Shown here: piece by piece, positions 28,477-39,006 of the stretch
How the letters are laid out: the number at the start of each line of letters is the position of its first letter
Numbering within the stretch: position 1 is the stretch's first letter
Assembly (NCBI RefSeq): GCF_009466385.1
Contig: NZ_WIAQ01000007.1
Span: forward strand, 62,001-126,000
Source: Peribacillus tepidiphilus
GTDB lineage: Bacteria > Bacillota > Bacilli > Bacillales > DSM-1321
Direction of reading: 5' to 3'
DNA: 64,000 nt
Made by a program: the position numbers and the translations under genes
The notes under the pieces: generated by a model
The model's input: the letters and a program-made list of their open reading frames with translations, nothing else
Database searches by the model: none
Told to the model about the DNA's origin: nothing

Positions 28477-29229
28477 ATGCTATATCTCCATGATGTTTGG
28501 GTGAATTGGTTTGAAGGTGAAGAGAACAGTTATAATATCTGCCATTTTCATGAATGGAGAAAAGAAGATGGGATTGAGCTATTAGACCAGGTACCTTTAA
28601 TTAAAGTAACTTCTCCCTTATATCATTATATCGAAAACGATTTATCTGAGTTACCTCAATCATTACTCGATGATGTTCATCAAAAAGCTTTTTTACGTAA
28701 AAATCATGAACGTATACAGTTGGATTACTGTTTCCTTGTAACGGACGGTTTCGGTATCCTGGCTGTCGATACAATTGGCTATACAATTCCAATTAGAAAA
28801 AGCAGGCTTATTCCAAGACAAGAACAGCTTGTTTATGAAATGGTAGAAAATCATCCAGTACAGGAATATGAATGGATTCATCATGGGTATGAAAAGGAAT
28901 ATCACATACTATCTCCTTCTCCTGCATTAATGAAAGGATTGACGAGAAAAGAGCGGCAGCTAAAACAGCTATTATTCATGGCGCTGGATCAGCTCTACAC
29001 ATCAAAAAATACCGCAGAAATTAGATATTGGTATACGGAATGGTCACCAAGTAAATATCACTATATTCAAAGCTTAGAATTTGAAGAGGCTTGGAAAGAA
29101 TTATTTGAAGAAATAAATAAAGGTTGGACAAGCAAGCACCTTCAATTATGTGAAAATCTTATAAAAGGACAGCCTTTTTTTGAAAAGCTGTGGGAAATGG
29201 AAGTTGGGGACAGGCCTTCTATGCTATAG
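28477..29229 (+). CDS. yjbA: YjbA, UPF0736 family protein
   Basis: 250 residues (B. subtilis YjbA 252), ATG behind GCGAGGGG. Begins [27 protein letters not shown], typical of UPF0736/DUF3603. Soluble, acidic, rich in aromatic residues. Function unknown. Located between yjaZ and trpS as in B. subtilis, minus the app operon that lies here in that species. Confidence 0.85.
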   Translation: MLYLHDVWVNWFEGEENSYNICHFHEWRKEDGIELLDQVPLIKVTSPLYHYIENDLSELPQSLLDDVHQKAFLRKNHERIQLDYCFLVTDGFGILAVDTIGYTIPIRKSRLIPRQEQLVYEMVENHPVQEYEWIHHGYEKEYHILSPSPALMKGLTRKERQLKQLLFMALDQLYTSKNTAEIRYWYTEWSPSKYHYIQSLEFEEAWKELFEEINKGWTSKHLQLCENLIKGQPFFEKLWEMEVGDRPSML

Positions 29230-29256
29230 GGGATTTCTCTTTGATAGTGGAAAAAC

Positions 29257-29292
29257 TGGGGCTCCCAATAAGCTTATGGGTGCCCCTTTTCT
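29257..29292 (+). terminator. terminator of yjbA
   Basis: GGGGC-T-CCCA pairs with TGGG-T-GCCCC, followed by TTTTCT. Confidence 0.8.
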
Positions 29293-29334
29293 CTATCCTA
29301 TCCTATTAGAATTGATTGGCCAGTTTTTATAGGA

Positions 29335-29420
29335 GATCGATCGGTCTGAGTAATATATCGGTCGGTCTAACCAATAGAACAATCGGTTTAGCCAAAAATC
29401 GTTCGGTTTGACCAAAATAT
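29335..29420 (+). repeat. degenerate TCGGTCGTC-family repeats
   Basis: About four units spaced 21-23 bases (ATCGGTCTGAG, ATCGGTCGGTC, AATCGGTTTAG, GTTCGGTTTGACC). A diverged patch of the dispersed family, opposite in orientation to the copy at 15.1 kb. Confidence 0.7.
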
Positions 29421-29449
29421 TGGGAGTAGGCAGACCGTGAAAAAGGTTT

Positions 29450-29596
29450 CTCTTAAATCACCAGGGTTTTCGCTTGAATCGAGGGTATTTTTGCTTAAAT
29501 CAAAGGGATGAACGCTTAAATCAAAGCGATGAACATTTAAATCAAAGCACTGAACGCTGAAATCAACAAAATTTCCGCTTAAATCAAAAGAATTAG
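29450..29596 (+). repeat. seven exact 21-bp tandem units (CGCTTAAATCAAAG family)
   Basis: Seven consecutive units of exactly 21 bases starting at 29450, 29471, 29492, 29513, 29534, 29555 and 29576; the consensus begins CGCTTAAATCAAAG. Not related by sequence to the CGGTCGTC family that flanks it. Because 21 is a multiple of three, the minus strand shows a false heptad-repeat open frame. Confidence 0.9.
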
Positions 29597-29632
29597 AGCT
29601 TGTGGAGAGCAAGAATTTCGGATGGCATCTCA

Positions 29633-29710
29633 AAATATCGGTCGTCCGGAGCAAAATATCGGTTGTCATTTGGATATATCGGTCAAAATCAAAAAAATAT
29701 CGGTTATTCG
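29633..29710 (+). repeat. AATATCGGTCGTC-family repeats before trpS terminator
   Basis: Four units: AAAATATCGGTCGTC, AAAATATCGGTTGTC, GATATATCGGTC and AAAATATCGGTTATT, spaced about 20 bases. Same family and orientation as 51.8-52.2 kb. Confidence 0.8.
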
Positions 29711-29738
29711 CCAAAAAACGAGAAGACTTTCAAGAAAT

Positions 29739-29784
29739 AAAAAAGAGGGTGCCCAGCAGCTGCAATTTTGGGCCCCTCTTTTTG
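29739..29784 (-). terminator. terminator of trpS
   Basis: AAAAAGAGGG-T-GCCCA pairs with TGGGCCCCTCTTTTT; T runs exist on both sides, so it may act in both directions. Confidence 0.8.
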
Positions 29785-29788
29785 AATC

Positions 29789-30802
<1,014 letters not shown>

Positions 30803-30911
30803 TCATATTTAGATTTTTAGATTGTTATCAAAATATATTTTACGTTCATTCAGACACAGTCTGATATTTTTCCATTATTTCATAAAAAAAATTATTTAGA
30901 CAAGCTATTTT

Positions 30912-31271
30912 TCATATGGAATAAATCCATAATCCAATTAGCATTAATAAAAGCAAAATAAGGCCACTTATCAACAATGGAGAAAAGGAAATACGGATCA
31001 TTTCTGATAAAGGCAGAATTTCCTCCTCTTGCTCATAGCTTCCGAATGGGTCTTTATTGTTTCTTTTAAACAGTTTGCGGAATCCATAGCTTATTCCGTC
31101 AAAAAAGCCTTTTTGCATAACAAAAACCAATAATGAAAAAAGAATCAGCAGACTGGAAACATAAAACGAAAGATTGATAAAGGATATGAGAGTTATTTTT
31201 TTATATAGGATTAAAGAACAAAGCAAAATAAAAATCAATAATGTCATGACATACATTCCAATTCTTTTCAC
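30912..31271 (-). CDS. DUF3899-type membrane protein
   Basis: 119 residues with a GTG start behind AAAGGAG. Three hydrophobic helices are visible (about 5-25, 30-52 and 98-118), with a charged loop KLFKRNNKDPFGSYEQEEEILPL between the second and third. Pattern and location before the opp operon fit the DUF3899 family. Function unknown. It reads toward trpS. Confidence 0.65.
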   Translation of the reverse strand: MKRIGMYVMTLLIFILLCSLILYKKITLISFINLSFYVSSLLILFSLLVFVMQKGFFDGISYGFRKLFKRNNKDPFGSYEQEEEILPLSEMIRISFSPLLISGLILLLLMLIGLWIYSI

Positions 31272-31558
31272 TCGTACAACTCCTTTTTAAGTCATATTAC
31301 AAGTATATCAAAACCTCATACTATGGAGGAATATTATATAAGAATAAAGACGCTCAATATTCGGTAAAAAATAGATAACAAACTTTGCGTAAGTCTGAAA
31401 AATAATGTTTAGGGAATTTTAATTTAAAGCCTTTTCTGCTCAAACTTATTAATGCTTTAGTGAAATAAAATACTTGTCTATATTACATAATATTACATAT
31501 TTTTATTGGATTAATAAGGTTTCTATAGTACTTTTGTAAATTTTATTAAAAAAATGAA

Positions 31559-31586
31559 TTTACAAATAATCAAAAAATTGTATAAT
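31559..31586 (+). promoter_or_regulatory. sigma-A promoter of the opp operon
   Basis: TTTACA (31559-31564) and TATAAT (31581-31586) with a 16-base spacer, 44 bases before the oppA start. The 290 bases further upstream are very AT-rich and hold no gene I can recognise. Confidence 0.7.
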
Positions 31587-31629
31587 GGACATTGTAAGAA
31601 TATTTAAATACATAAAAGGGGTGTAAAAT

Positions 31630-33324
31630 TTGAAAAAGTCTAAATTTTCTTTGTTTTTAATTCTTACACTAGTACTTAGTATGTTTCTAGCTGCTTGCTC
31701 TGGCGGAAATAAGAAAGAAGAAGCTGAAGGCAGCAAAGAAGGAACGACTAAAGAAGAAGCACCTAGTGTACCACAAGAATTAAAGGTATTGGAGTCTGCT
31801 GAGATTCCAACAATGGACAGCTCACTTGCTGAAGGTTCCACGAGCTTTTTATACTTAAACCAAGTTAGTGAAGGGTTGTATCGAATCGACCAAAACCAAG
31901 AGCCAGTTCTTGCACTTGCTGCGGAAGAGCCGCAAGTAAGTGAAGACGGAACGGTTTATACGTTCAAGTTAAGAGATGCAAAATGGTCTAACGGTGATCC
32001 AATCACTGCTCATGATTTCGTATTTGCATGGCAACGTGCAATCGATCCGAAAACTGCTTCTCCATACGGTCCATACTTAATGGGCGGTAAAATTAAAGGA
32101 GCACAAGAAATTACTGACGCTGCTGCTGCGAAAAAGCCTTACGATGTAAATACTCTTGGTATTAAAGCACTTGATGATAAAACGCTTGAAATCACTTTAG
32201 TAAAGCCAATCCCATTCTTCAAATCTTTAATGGCTTTTGCTACTTTCCACCCAATCAACAAAAAATTCTTTGAATCTACTGGCGGAAAATACGCTAGCAA
32301 CGCAGAGAACTTACTTGCTTCTGGGCCATTCAAAATGACTGACTGGGACGGTCCAGCTGACACTGACTGGGTAATGGAAAAGAACGAAAATTACTGGGAT
32401 GCTGAAAACGTTAAGTTAACAAAAATTACAACGAACGTTGTTAAAGACTCTCAAGCGGCTGTAAACGCATTCGAAGCTGGAGAAGCTGATATCACACCTA
32501 AGCTTTCTTCTGATATCGTACCTCAATATGAGGGAGACGATCGTTTACTTCGCTACCTTGAAACAACTGTATTCTGGTTAAAGCTTAACCAAAAGAACGA
32601 AGCACTTGCTAACGAAAACATTCGTCGCGCCATTGCAATGGCATTTAACAAAGAAGATCTAGTAAATAGCATTCTAAACAACGGCTCTGTTCCTGCAAAC
32701 TATGCAGTACCAGCTGAATCATTCAAGTTAGATGGCAAAGATTTCCGTGAAAAGAACGGAGATATGCTTACTTATAATGTTGAAGAAGCTAAAAAGTACT
32801 GGGAGCAAGGTTTAAAAGAGCTTGGTAAAAAAGAACTTACCATTAGATACCTTGGTGGAGACACTGAAGCGGCTAAGAAAACGGACGAATACATGATTAA
32901 CCAATTAGAAACAAATCTTCCAGGATTAAAAATCAAGCTTGAAAGCGTACCGTTCACAGTTCGTTTAGAACGTGACAACAAGCAAGATTATGACATTCAA
33001 TTTGCTGGATGGGGTGCTGACTACCTTGATCCAATCTCCTTCTCTGACCTTTGGGTAACTAATGGCGGAAGCAACCGCATGAACTACTCTAACCCAGAAT
33101 ATGATAAGCTGATCAAGGCTGCTATGGGTGAGCTAAGTGATAAGCCTGCTGAGCGTTGGGAAGCTTTACAAGAAGCAGAAAGAATCCTTCTTGAAGAAGA
33201 TGCTGGTCTCGCACCTGTTTACCAACGTGCTACAAACCTTCTAATTGCACCGAAGGTTAAAGGATTCGTTTACCACAACGTTGGAGCTGACTATAGCTTC
33301 AAATGGATCGAAATTACTGAATAA
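31630..33324 (+). CDS. oppA: oligopeptide-binding lipoprotein OppA
   Basis: 564 residues, TTG start behind AAGGGGTG. Signal peptide with lipobox LAAC (Cys23) followed by a charged Gly/Lys/Glu linker. The body is an SBP family-5 peptide-binding protein (LKVLESAEIPTMDSSLAEGS; YTFKLRDAKWSNGDPITAHDFVFAWQRAIDP). It captures peptides outside the cell for OppBCDF. Its codon use looks more uniform than that of its neighbours, as expected for an abundant protein. A hairpin between oppA and oppB would allow more oppA than oppB-F transcript. Confidence 0.95.
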   Translation: MKKSKFSLFLILTLVLSMFLAACSGGNKKEEAEGSKEGTTKEEAPSVPQELKVLESAEIPTMDSSLAEGSTSFLYLNQVSEGLYRIDQNQEPVLALAAEEPQVSEDGTVYTFKLRDAKWSNGDPITAHDFVFAWQRAIDPKTASPYGPYLMGGKIKGAQEITDAAAAKKPYDVNTLGIKALDDKTLEITLVKPIPFFKSLMAFATFHPINKKFFESTGGKYASNAENLLASGPFKMTDWDGPADTDWVMEKNENYWDAENVKLTKITTNVVKDSQAAVNAFEAGEADITPKLSSDIVPQYEGDDRLLRYLETTVFWLKLNQKNEALANENIRRAIAMAFNKEDLVNSILNNGSVPANYAVPAESFKLDGKDFREKNGDMLTYNVEEAKKYWEQGLKELGKKELTIRYLGGDTEAAKKTDEYMINQLETNLPGLKIKLESVPFTVRLERDNKQDYDIQFAGWGADYLDPISFSDLWVTNGGSNRMNYSNPEYDKLIKAAMGELSDKPAERWEALQEAERILLEEDAGLAPVYQRATNLLIAPKVKGFVYHNVGADYSFKWIEITE

Positions 33325-33371
33325 TTTCTATTTACGAATAACCGAAAAGTATATATAATTTAAACATGTCT

Positions 33372-33407
33372 AAAGAGAGTATATTTTCTCAATATACTCT
33401 CTTTTTA
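33372..33407 (+). terminator. partial terminator between oppA and oppB
   Basis: AAAGAGAGTATA pairs with TATACTCTCTTT, followed by TT. Position inside the operon fits a read-through terminator that raises the OppA to permease ratio. Confidence 0.8.
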
Positions 33408-33475
33408 CCTGTAAACTAATTGTCGAAATTTGGAGAAAATTTGGATAAAACTTTGATTTTATAGGAGGTGCTCAA

Positions 33476-34405
33476 ATGGTCAAGTACTTTGCACAACGTA
33501 TTTTTTACATGCTAATCACATTATTCTTAATTGCATCCCTCTCTTTCTTCCTCATGAAGCTAATCCCGGGTACTCCGTTTGCGAGTTTTCAAAAGTTATC
33601 CCCTCAACAATTAGCCATCATGTTAGATAAGTATGGACTAGACAAACCTGTTCCTGTTCAATACTTTCAATACATGACCAATTTGGTGAAAGGTGATTTA
33701 GGGATTTCTTTCCAATTCAATAATACACCAGTTACCGATCTAATTATGGATCGCATCGGGCCTTCTGCACAGTTAGGATTTCAAGCGATGTTCTTTGGAT
33801 CCATTGTCGGCATCATTTTAGGTGTCATTGCAGCACTAAAACAAAACACATGGGCTGACTATACCTCCACATTACTGGCGGTATTAGGTAAGTCAGTGCC
33901 AAGCTTCGTTATTGCGGGTCTTTTACAATATTATGTAGGTGTAAAACTTGGTTGGTTGCCTGTTCTATTCTGGAAAGGCTTTGAATATACAATCCTTCCA
34001 ACCATTGCCCTTTCATTTTTCCCAATCTCGATCGCAGCACGTTTTATGAGAACGGAAATGATTGAGGTATTAGGTTCGGATTACATTACGCTTGCCAAGG
34101 CGAAAGGTGCGAGCTATTTTGAAGTTGCCTTTAAGCATGCTCTACGCAATGCTTTAATCCCTGTTGTTACGGTATTGGGACCACTTGCTGTTTCGCTTAT
34201 GACCGGCTCACTTGTCGTTGAGAAAATTTTCGCTATTCCTGGAATCGGTGAGCAGTTTGTTAAATCGGTTGCAGTGAACGACTATCCTGTTATTATGGGA
34301 ACAACTTTACTATTTGCTTTTTTATTTGTTGTAATCATTTTAGTTGTGGATATACTTTACGGAATTATTGACCCTCGTATTAGACTGGCAGGAGGTAAAA
34401 AGTAA
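33476..34405 (+). CDS. oppB: oligopeptide ABC permease OppB
   Basis: 309 residues, ATG behind ATAGGAGGTG. Six hydrophobic helices and the EAA-type loop (ALRNALIPVVTVLGPLAVSL...) of binding-protein-dependent permeases; the N-terminus MVKYFAQRIFYMLITLFLIASLSFF is typical of OppB/DppB. Forms the membrane channel with OppC. The stop overlaps the oppC start by one base. Confidence 0.96.
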   Translation: MVKYFAQRIFYMLITLFLIASLSFFLMKLIPGTPFASFQKLSPQQLAIMLDKYGLDKPVPVQYFQYMTNLVKGDLGISFQFNNTPVTDLIMDRIGPSAQLGFQAMFFGSIVGIILGVIAALKQNTWADYTSTLLAVLGKSVPSFVIAGLLQYYVGVKLGWLPVLFWKGFEYTILPTIALSFFPISIAARFMRTEMIEVLGSDYITLAKAKGASYFEVAFKHALRNALIPVVTVLGPLAVSLMTGSLVVEKIFAIPGIGEQFVKSVAVNDYPVIMGTTLLFAFLFVVIILVVDILYGIIDPRIRLAGGKK

Positions 34406-35433
34406 TGGCAAACCAAGACGTGAAAATACCAAAAGAAAAATTTCAGCCTGCCATTATGGATACTGCAAAGGGTGAAGAAATTTCAAAACCAAGCTTGAGT
34501 TTCTGGCAGGACGCATGGATGCGCGTAAGAAAGAATAAAGCAGCCATTGTCAGTATGATGATCATGACTTTAATCGTCATCATGGCGTTTTTAGGACCTG
34601 TTATTAGTGGAAAGGAATTCGACAAGCAGAATCTTCCTCATTCAAACCTTCCTCCGCGAATTCAAGGTCTAGAAAAAATTGAATGGCTTCCATTTGATGG
34701 TGTAAGGGTTTTGAAGAATGGACAAGAAGTGAACGTGTACGAACAGAAAAAAATAGATGAATATTATTGGTTTGGTACAGATGCACTTGGACGTGACCTT
34801 TTTACACGTGTATGGAAGGGTACACAAATCTCTTTATTGATCGCATTTCTTGCCGCATTAATTGATATGGTTATCGGTGTTTCATACGGTGCGATTTCGG
34901 GTTATTTTGGCGGCAAAATTGATAACATCATGCAGCGTATTACGGAGGTATTGTACGGAATTCCAACCTTAGTCATTGTTATTTTGTTTATTCTAGTCTT
35001 GGAACCGGGAATCCTTTCGATAACCATTGCTATGACCATCACTGGCTGGGTAACGATGGCTCGTGTTGTTCGTGCCCAAGTATTAAAGCTAAAAGAACAA
35101 GAGTACGTTTTAGCGTCTAGAACACTTGGAAACAGTCATGGGAAAATTATATTTAAGCATCTGCTTCCTAACCTTGCTGGTGTCATTATAATTAATACGA
35201 TGTTTACGATTCCAAATGCGATTTTCTTTGAAGCGTTTTTAAGCTTTATTGGCCTAGGTTTACAGCCGCCGAATGCTTCTTTAGGTACATTGATTGACGA
35301 AGGATTTAAGGTTTTACGACTATATCCACACGAAATGTTCACACCAGCTGTTTTGATCAGTTTAATTATGATCTGTTTCAACTTGATGGCTGATGGACTT
35401 CGTGATGCGCTCGATCCAAAAATGCGTGATTAA
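34405..35433 (+). CDS. oppC: oligopeptide ABC permease OppC
   Basis: 342 residues. A hydrophilic N-terminal tail (SFWQDAWMRVRKNKAAIVSMMIM) leads into the first helix, then an extracellular insert (about 70-120) with HPLG-like TDALGRDLFTRVWKGTQISL, and further helices with the EAA loop. Typical OppC/DppC. AGGAGGTAAAAAGTA before the start serves as ribosome site inside the oppB end. Confidence 0.96.
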   Translation: MANQDVKIPKEKFQPAIMDTAKGEEISKPSLSFWQDAWMRVRKNKAAIVSMMIMTLIVIMAFLGPVISGKEFDKQNLPHSNLPPRIQGLEKIEWLPFDGVRVLKNGQEVNVYEQKKIDEYYWFGTDALGRDLFTRVWKGTQISLLIAFLAALIDMVIGVSYGAISGYFGGKIDNIMQRITEVLYGIPTLVIVILFILVLEPGILSITIAMTITGWVTMARVVRAQVLKLKEQEYVLASRTLGNSHGKIIFKHLLPNLAGVIIINTMFTIPNAIFFEAFLSFIGLGLQPPNASLGTLIDEGFKVLRLYPHEMFTPAVLISLIMICFNLMADGLRDALDPKMRD

Positions 35434-35447
35434 GGCAGGTGATAAGG

Positions 35448-36491
35448 ATGGAAAAAGTTCTTGAAGTAAAAGATTTAAATATCTCGTTTCACACTTTTGC
35501 AGGAGAAGTAAAGGCCATTCGTGGAGTAAGCTTTGATTTAATGAAGGGTGAAACTTTAGCCATTGTTGGTGAATCCGGTTCAGGGAAATCTGTAACGACA
35601 AAATCGATTATGGGGCTTCTGCCACCGGGCAACTCTGAAGTGAAAAAAGGCGAAATTCTTTTTGACGGAAATGATTTAACAAAGCTATCGGACCGTCAAA
35701 TGCAGAAAATCCGTGGAAAAGAAATTTCGATGATTTTCCAGGATCCAATGACTTCGTTAAACCCGACGATGAAAATTGGAAAACAAATTATGGAACCGAT
35801 TATCAAGCATCAGAAATTAAGTAAAGCAGCTGCAAAGGAAAGAGCCATTGAGCTTCTTCGCCTTGTTGGCATTCCGCAGCCTGAAGTTCGCTTCCAGCAA
35901 TATCCTCACCAGTTTTCTGGTGGTATGAGACAAAGGGTGGTTATTGCCATTGCGCTTGCATGTAATCCTAAGATTTTAATTGCTGACGAACCGACAACTG
36001 CATTGGACGTTACGATTCAGGCACAGATTCTGGAGTTGATGAAGGATCTGCAAACAAAAATCGACACTTCTATTATTTTTATTACTCATGACCTTGGTGT
36101 AGTAGCCAATGTTGCAGATCGTGTGGCTGTTATGTACGGAGGAAAAATAGTAGAAATTGGTACGGTAGATGAAATTTTCTACAACCCTCAGCACCCATAT
36201 ACTTGGGGATTACTCAGCTCCATGCCAGATTTAGAAACGAGCGGAACTGAACTCTATGCAATTCCGGGAACACCTCCGGATCTTTTGAATCCTCCAAAAG
36301 GAGATCCGTTTGCACCAAGAAATCAATACGCCATGCAAATTGATTTAGAGGAAGAGCCGCCGATGTTTAAGGTTTCTGATACTCACTATGCGGCTACTTG
36401 GCTGCTTCATCCGGACGCACCAAAGGTTAGTCCGCCAGAGGCAGTCTTAAAGCGCAGAAGTCATTTTCTTGCTGCAAAGGGGGGGAAGTAA
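35448..36491 (+). CDS. oppD: oligopeptide ABC ATPase OppD
   Basis: 347 residues from the ATG at 35448 (AGGTG just upstream; GTG at 35439 is within that site). ABC ATPase: Walker A GESGSGKS at 41-48, Q-loop FQDPMTSLNP, signature FSGGMRQR, Walker B ILIADEPTTALD, and the family-specific C-terminal oligopeptide-transporter extension. Powers import with OppF. oppF starts at the next base after its stop. Confidence 0.96.
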   Translation: MEKVLEVKDLNISFHTFAGEVKAIRGVSFDLMKGETLAIVGESGSGKSVTTKSIMGLLPPGNSEVKKGEILFDGNDLTKLSDRQMQKIRGKEISMIFQDPMTSLNPTMKIGKQIMEPIIKHQKLSKAAAKERAIELLRLVGIPQPEVRFQQYPHQFSGGMRQRVVIAIALACNPKILIADEPTTALDVTIQAQILELMKDLQTKIDTSIIFITHDLGVVANVADRVAVMYGGKIVEIGTVDEIFYNPQHPYTWGLLSSMPDLETSGTELYAIPGTPPDLLNPPKGDPFAPRNQYAMQIDLEEEPPMFKVSDTHYAATWLLHPDAPKVSPPEAVLKRRSHFLAAKGGK

Positions 36492-37433
36492 ATGGCGAGC
36501 CGAGAAGTATTACTTGAGGTTAAAAATTTAAAGCAGTATTTTAATGTAGGAAAACCAAACATGGTCAAAGCTGTTGACGATGTTTCCTTTCAAATTTATA
36601 AAGGGGAAACGCTTGGACTTGTTGGAGAATCTGGTTGTGGAAAATCGACAACTGGACGGACGATTATTCGCCTTTATGATGCGACAGATGGTCAAGTATT
36701 GTTCCGTGGAAAAGATGTTCACGGGAAAAAATCAAAATCTGAACTACGTGAATTCAACCGGAAGATGCAAATGATTTTCCAGGATCCATATGCATCTCTT
36801 AATCCGCGCATGAAGGTATCGGATATTATTGCAGAAGGAATCGATATTCACGGTTTAGCCAAAACAAAGGAAGAGCGCATGAACCGTGTCATTGAACTTC
36901 TAGAGACCGTAGGATTAAACAAGGAGCATGCAAACCGCTATCCGCATGAATTCTCAGGTGGACAGCGCCAACGGATCGGAATAGCACGCGCACTTGCTGT
37001 CGAACCTGATTTTATTATCGCTGATGAGCCGATTTCAGCTCTTGACGTTTCTATTCAAGCCCAGGTTGTCAACCTGCTGAAAAAGCTCCAAAAAGAAAAA
37101 GGGTTAACGTACCTGTTTATTGCCCACGATTTATCGATGGTCAAATACATTAGCGACCGTATTGGCGTTATGTATTTTGGCAAATTAGTAGAGTTAACTA
37201 CAAGTGATGAACTATACAACAATCCGCTTCATCCTTATACGAAGTCGCTTTTATCAGCTATTCCACAGCCAGATCCAATCAGTGAACGGACTAGGAAGCG
37301 CATTACGTACAATCCGAACATGCATGACTATGCAGAAGGCGAAGAGGTAAAGATGCGTGAAGTGACACCAGGACATTTTGTATACTGTTCAGAAAAGGAA
37401 TTGGAGCAATACAGAGCAATGTCAAAGAAATAA
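36492..37433 (+). CDS. oppF: oligopeptide ABC ATPase OppF
   Basis: 313 residues. Walker A GESGCGKS at 45-52, FQDPYASLNPRMKV, signature FSGGQRQR, Walker B FIIADEPISALD. Ends with the OppF-type tail. Start follows GGGGGAAGTA at the end of oppD. In Bacillus the Opp system imports nutrient peptides and signalling peptides that promote sporulation and competence. Confidence 0.96.
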   Translation: MASREVLLEVKNLKQYFNVGKPNMVKAVDDVSFQIYKGETLGLVGESGCGKSTTGRTIIRLYDATDGQVLFRGKDVHGKKSKSELREFNRKMQMIFQDPYASLNPRMKVSDIIAEGIDIHGLAKTKEERMNRVIELLETVGLNKEHANRYPHEFSGGQRQRIGIARALAVEPDFIIADEPISALDVSIQAQVVNLLKKLQKEKGLTYLFIAHDLSMVKYISDRIGVMYFGKLVELTTSDELYNNPLHPYTKSLLSAIPQPDPISERTRKRITYNPNMHDYAEGEEVKMREVTPGHFVYCSEKELEQYRAMSKK

Positions 37434-37499
37434 TTAAGCAGTTGAATTCTTAATTTTTGAATACCAGTAACAACTAGTTCATTATACACCTTAAAAATA

Positions 37500-37544
37500 T
37501 AAAAAGAGGGGATCCCCAAAAAAAGTCGGATCACCCTCTTTTCA
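37500..37544 (+). terminator. terminator of the opp operon
   Basis: AAAAAGAGGG-GATCC pairs with GGATC-ACCCTCTTTT; A and T tracts on both sides allow use by the convergent gene at 37566 as well. Confidence 0.8.
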
Positions 37545-37565
37545 TTTTTATATATGTATAAAAGA

Positions 37566-37757
37566 TTAAATCGGTTTCTTTTTTCCACCAATGGCTTTCC
37601 AGCCTGTTTGGGTTTTCATCGATTGGTCCCTGAATTCATTTCTTTTAGTTCCACCGAACAGTCTTTCGCCAATACTATTGGTAATGACTCCGTTTAAAGC
37701 TGTTAAACCAATCACTAGTAAGGCTACAATCGTTAAGTCAAAAATGTATCCGCTCAT
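37566..37757 (-). CDS. small membrane-anchored protein
   Basis: 63 residues with GGGGAGAT before the ATG. One N-terminal hydrophobic helix (IFDLTIVALLVIGLTALNGVI) followed by a basic tail rich in Gly and Lys. I do not recognise the family. Single gene, converging on opp. Confidence 0.6.
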   Translation of the reverse strand: MSGYIFDLTIVALLVIGLTALNGVITNSIGERLFGGTKRNEFRDQSMKTQTGWKAIGGKKKPI

Positions 37758-38362
37758 GTTGAGATCTCCCCTCTATAAAAAATAACTTCCCCTTAATATC
37801 ATTGTATATAATTCACACTTTTTAGGAAAGTACAAAAAATATGTTTCGTTCATTATTTCATAAACTCATGGAACTCATACGATTGTAAAAATATATGAAT
37901 GAATATCTATATATCTTAAGGAAAAATTAAGTTTCCTTCGATACAATAAATGTATGGGAAGGTGAAATTTTTTAAAATAAAATGAAACCTATTAGGGTAT
38001 TAAAACGTCTATATAAGTATGGAAAATGGGTTGGGTGTTAAAATTTTGATTGAATCGTGATAAATGAGAATATGGGCTCCGTTTTTTCAATTGTTTTACA
38101 AATGATAGGATATTGGGATTATGATCTATTCATTGGAAAATTAGGATAAAAACCTTAGAGTATAACGTTTGTATAACAAATTTCATATTTTTTAAAAAAG
38201 GTATTTTTTTTTCAAAGTTTCATGTATAATAAACTATAGAAATTACTTTTTTAAATTAATTTCAATTTAGTAATAGTGTAAGAGTATAGCCCAGTGTCAT
38301 TAAACGTACAAAGATTTTCCCAGCATAGATCAAAGATTCTATAATAAGGGAGTGTGAATATA
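37758..38362. promoter_or_regulatory. long AT-rich leader/promoter region before spx
   Basis: About 600 bases with no credible gene on either strand. A TATAAT occurs at 38225-38230. In B. subtilis spx is read from several promoters for different sigma factors and repressed by PerR and YodB; the length here fits a multi-promoter region, but I could not identify those operators. Confidence 0.4.
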
Positions 38363-38758
38363 ATGGTTACATTGTATACATCACCTAGTTGCACTTCATG
38401 CAGAAAAGCAAAGGCTTGGTTAGAAGAAAATGAAATTCCTTACGTTGAGAGAAACATTTTCTCTGAGCCACTGTCCATCGAAGAAATTAAAGAAATTCTT
38501 CGCATGACAGAGGATGGAACAGACGAAATCATTTCAACAAGATCAAAAACCTTTCAAAAGTTAAATGTTAATTTAGAAACCTTGCCGCTTCAAGAGCTTT
38601 ATAAGCTTATAAAAGATAACCCTGGACTACTTCGCAGACCAATCATTCTTGATGAAAAACGTCTTCAAGTAGGGTACAATGAAGATGAAATCAGACGTTT
38701 CTTACCAAGAAAAGTCCGTACATTCCATCTTCGTGAAGCACAGCGAATGGTTAACTAA
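38363..38758 (+). CDS. spx: redox-sensing global regulator Spx
   Basis: 131 residues from the ATG at 38363 behind AGGGAGTG, the same length as B. subtilis Spx. An ArsC-like fold with the redox switch C10-x2-C13 (SPSCTSC). Spx binds the C-terminal domain of RNA polymerase alpha and activates thiol-stress genes when the two cysteines form a disulfide. It is degraded by ClpXP with the adapter SpxH (46005-46895). mecA, another Clp adapter, follows. Confidence 0.96.
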   Translation: MVTLYTSPSCTSCRKAKAWLEENEIPYVERNIFSEPLSIEEIKEILRMTEDGTDEIISTRSKTFQKLNVNLETLPLQELYKLIKDNPGLLRRPIILDEKRLQVGYNEDEIRRFLPRKVRTFHLREAQRMVN

Positions 38759-38762
38759 TATT

Positions 38763-38796
38763 TAGTCCTTGTCTTTAAGACGAGGGCTTTTTTGTA
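38763..38796 (+). terminator. terminator of spx
   Basis: AGTCCTTGTCTT pairs with AAGACGAGGGCT (two G-T pairs), followed by six T. Confidence 0.8.
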
Positions 38797-39006
38797 TAAA
38801 GGGAATCCCCTTAGGCATATAATTGTTTTTTGTAAATTGATGCATTTTCATTTCCTTCTGTAGCGATTTATCATAAAATAAAGTAAAATAAAAGGAAATA
38901 CCTATTCAATGATTAATATTAAATTATTAAGGGTATTGTTATATAATAAAGTTTAATTTCGGGGGTAATTCCCTTCAAAATACAGTGAAGAAGGGAGAGG
39001 GAATGA

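Noticed and set aside
29388-29714. 108-codon minus-strand frame with heptads like FDLSVHP
   Set aside because: Produced by the exact 21-bp tandem repeat (a multiple of three) and flanking repeats; no start signals.
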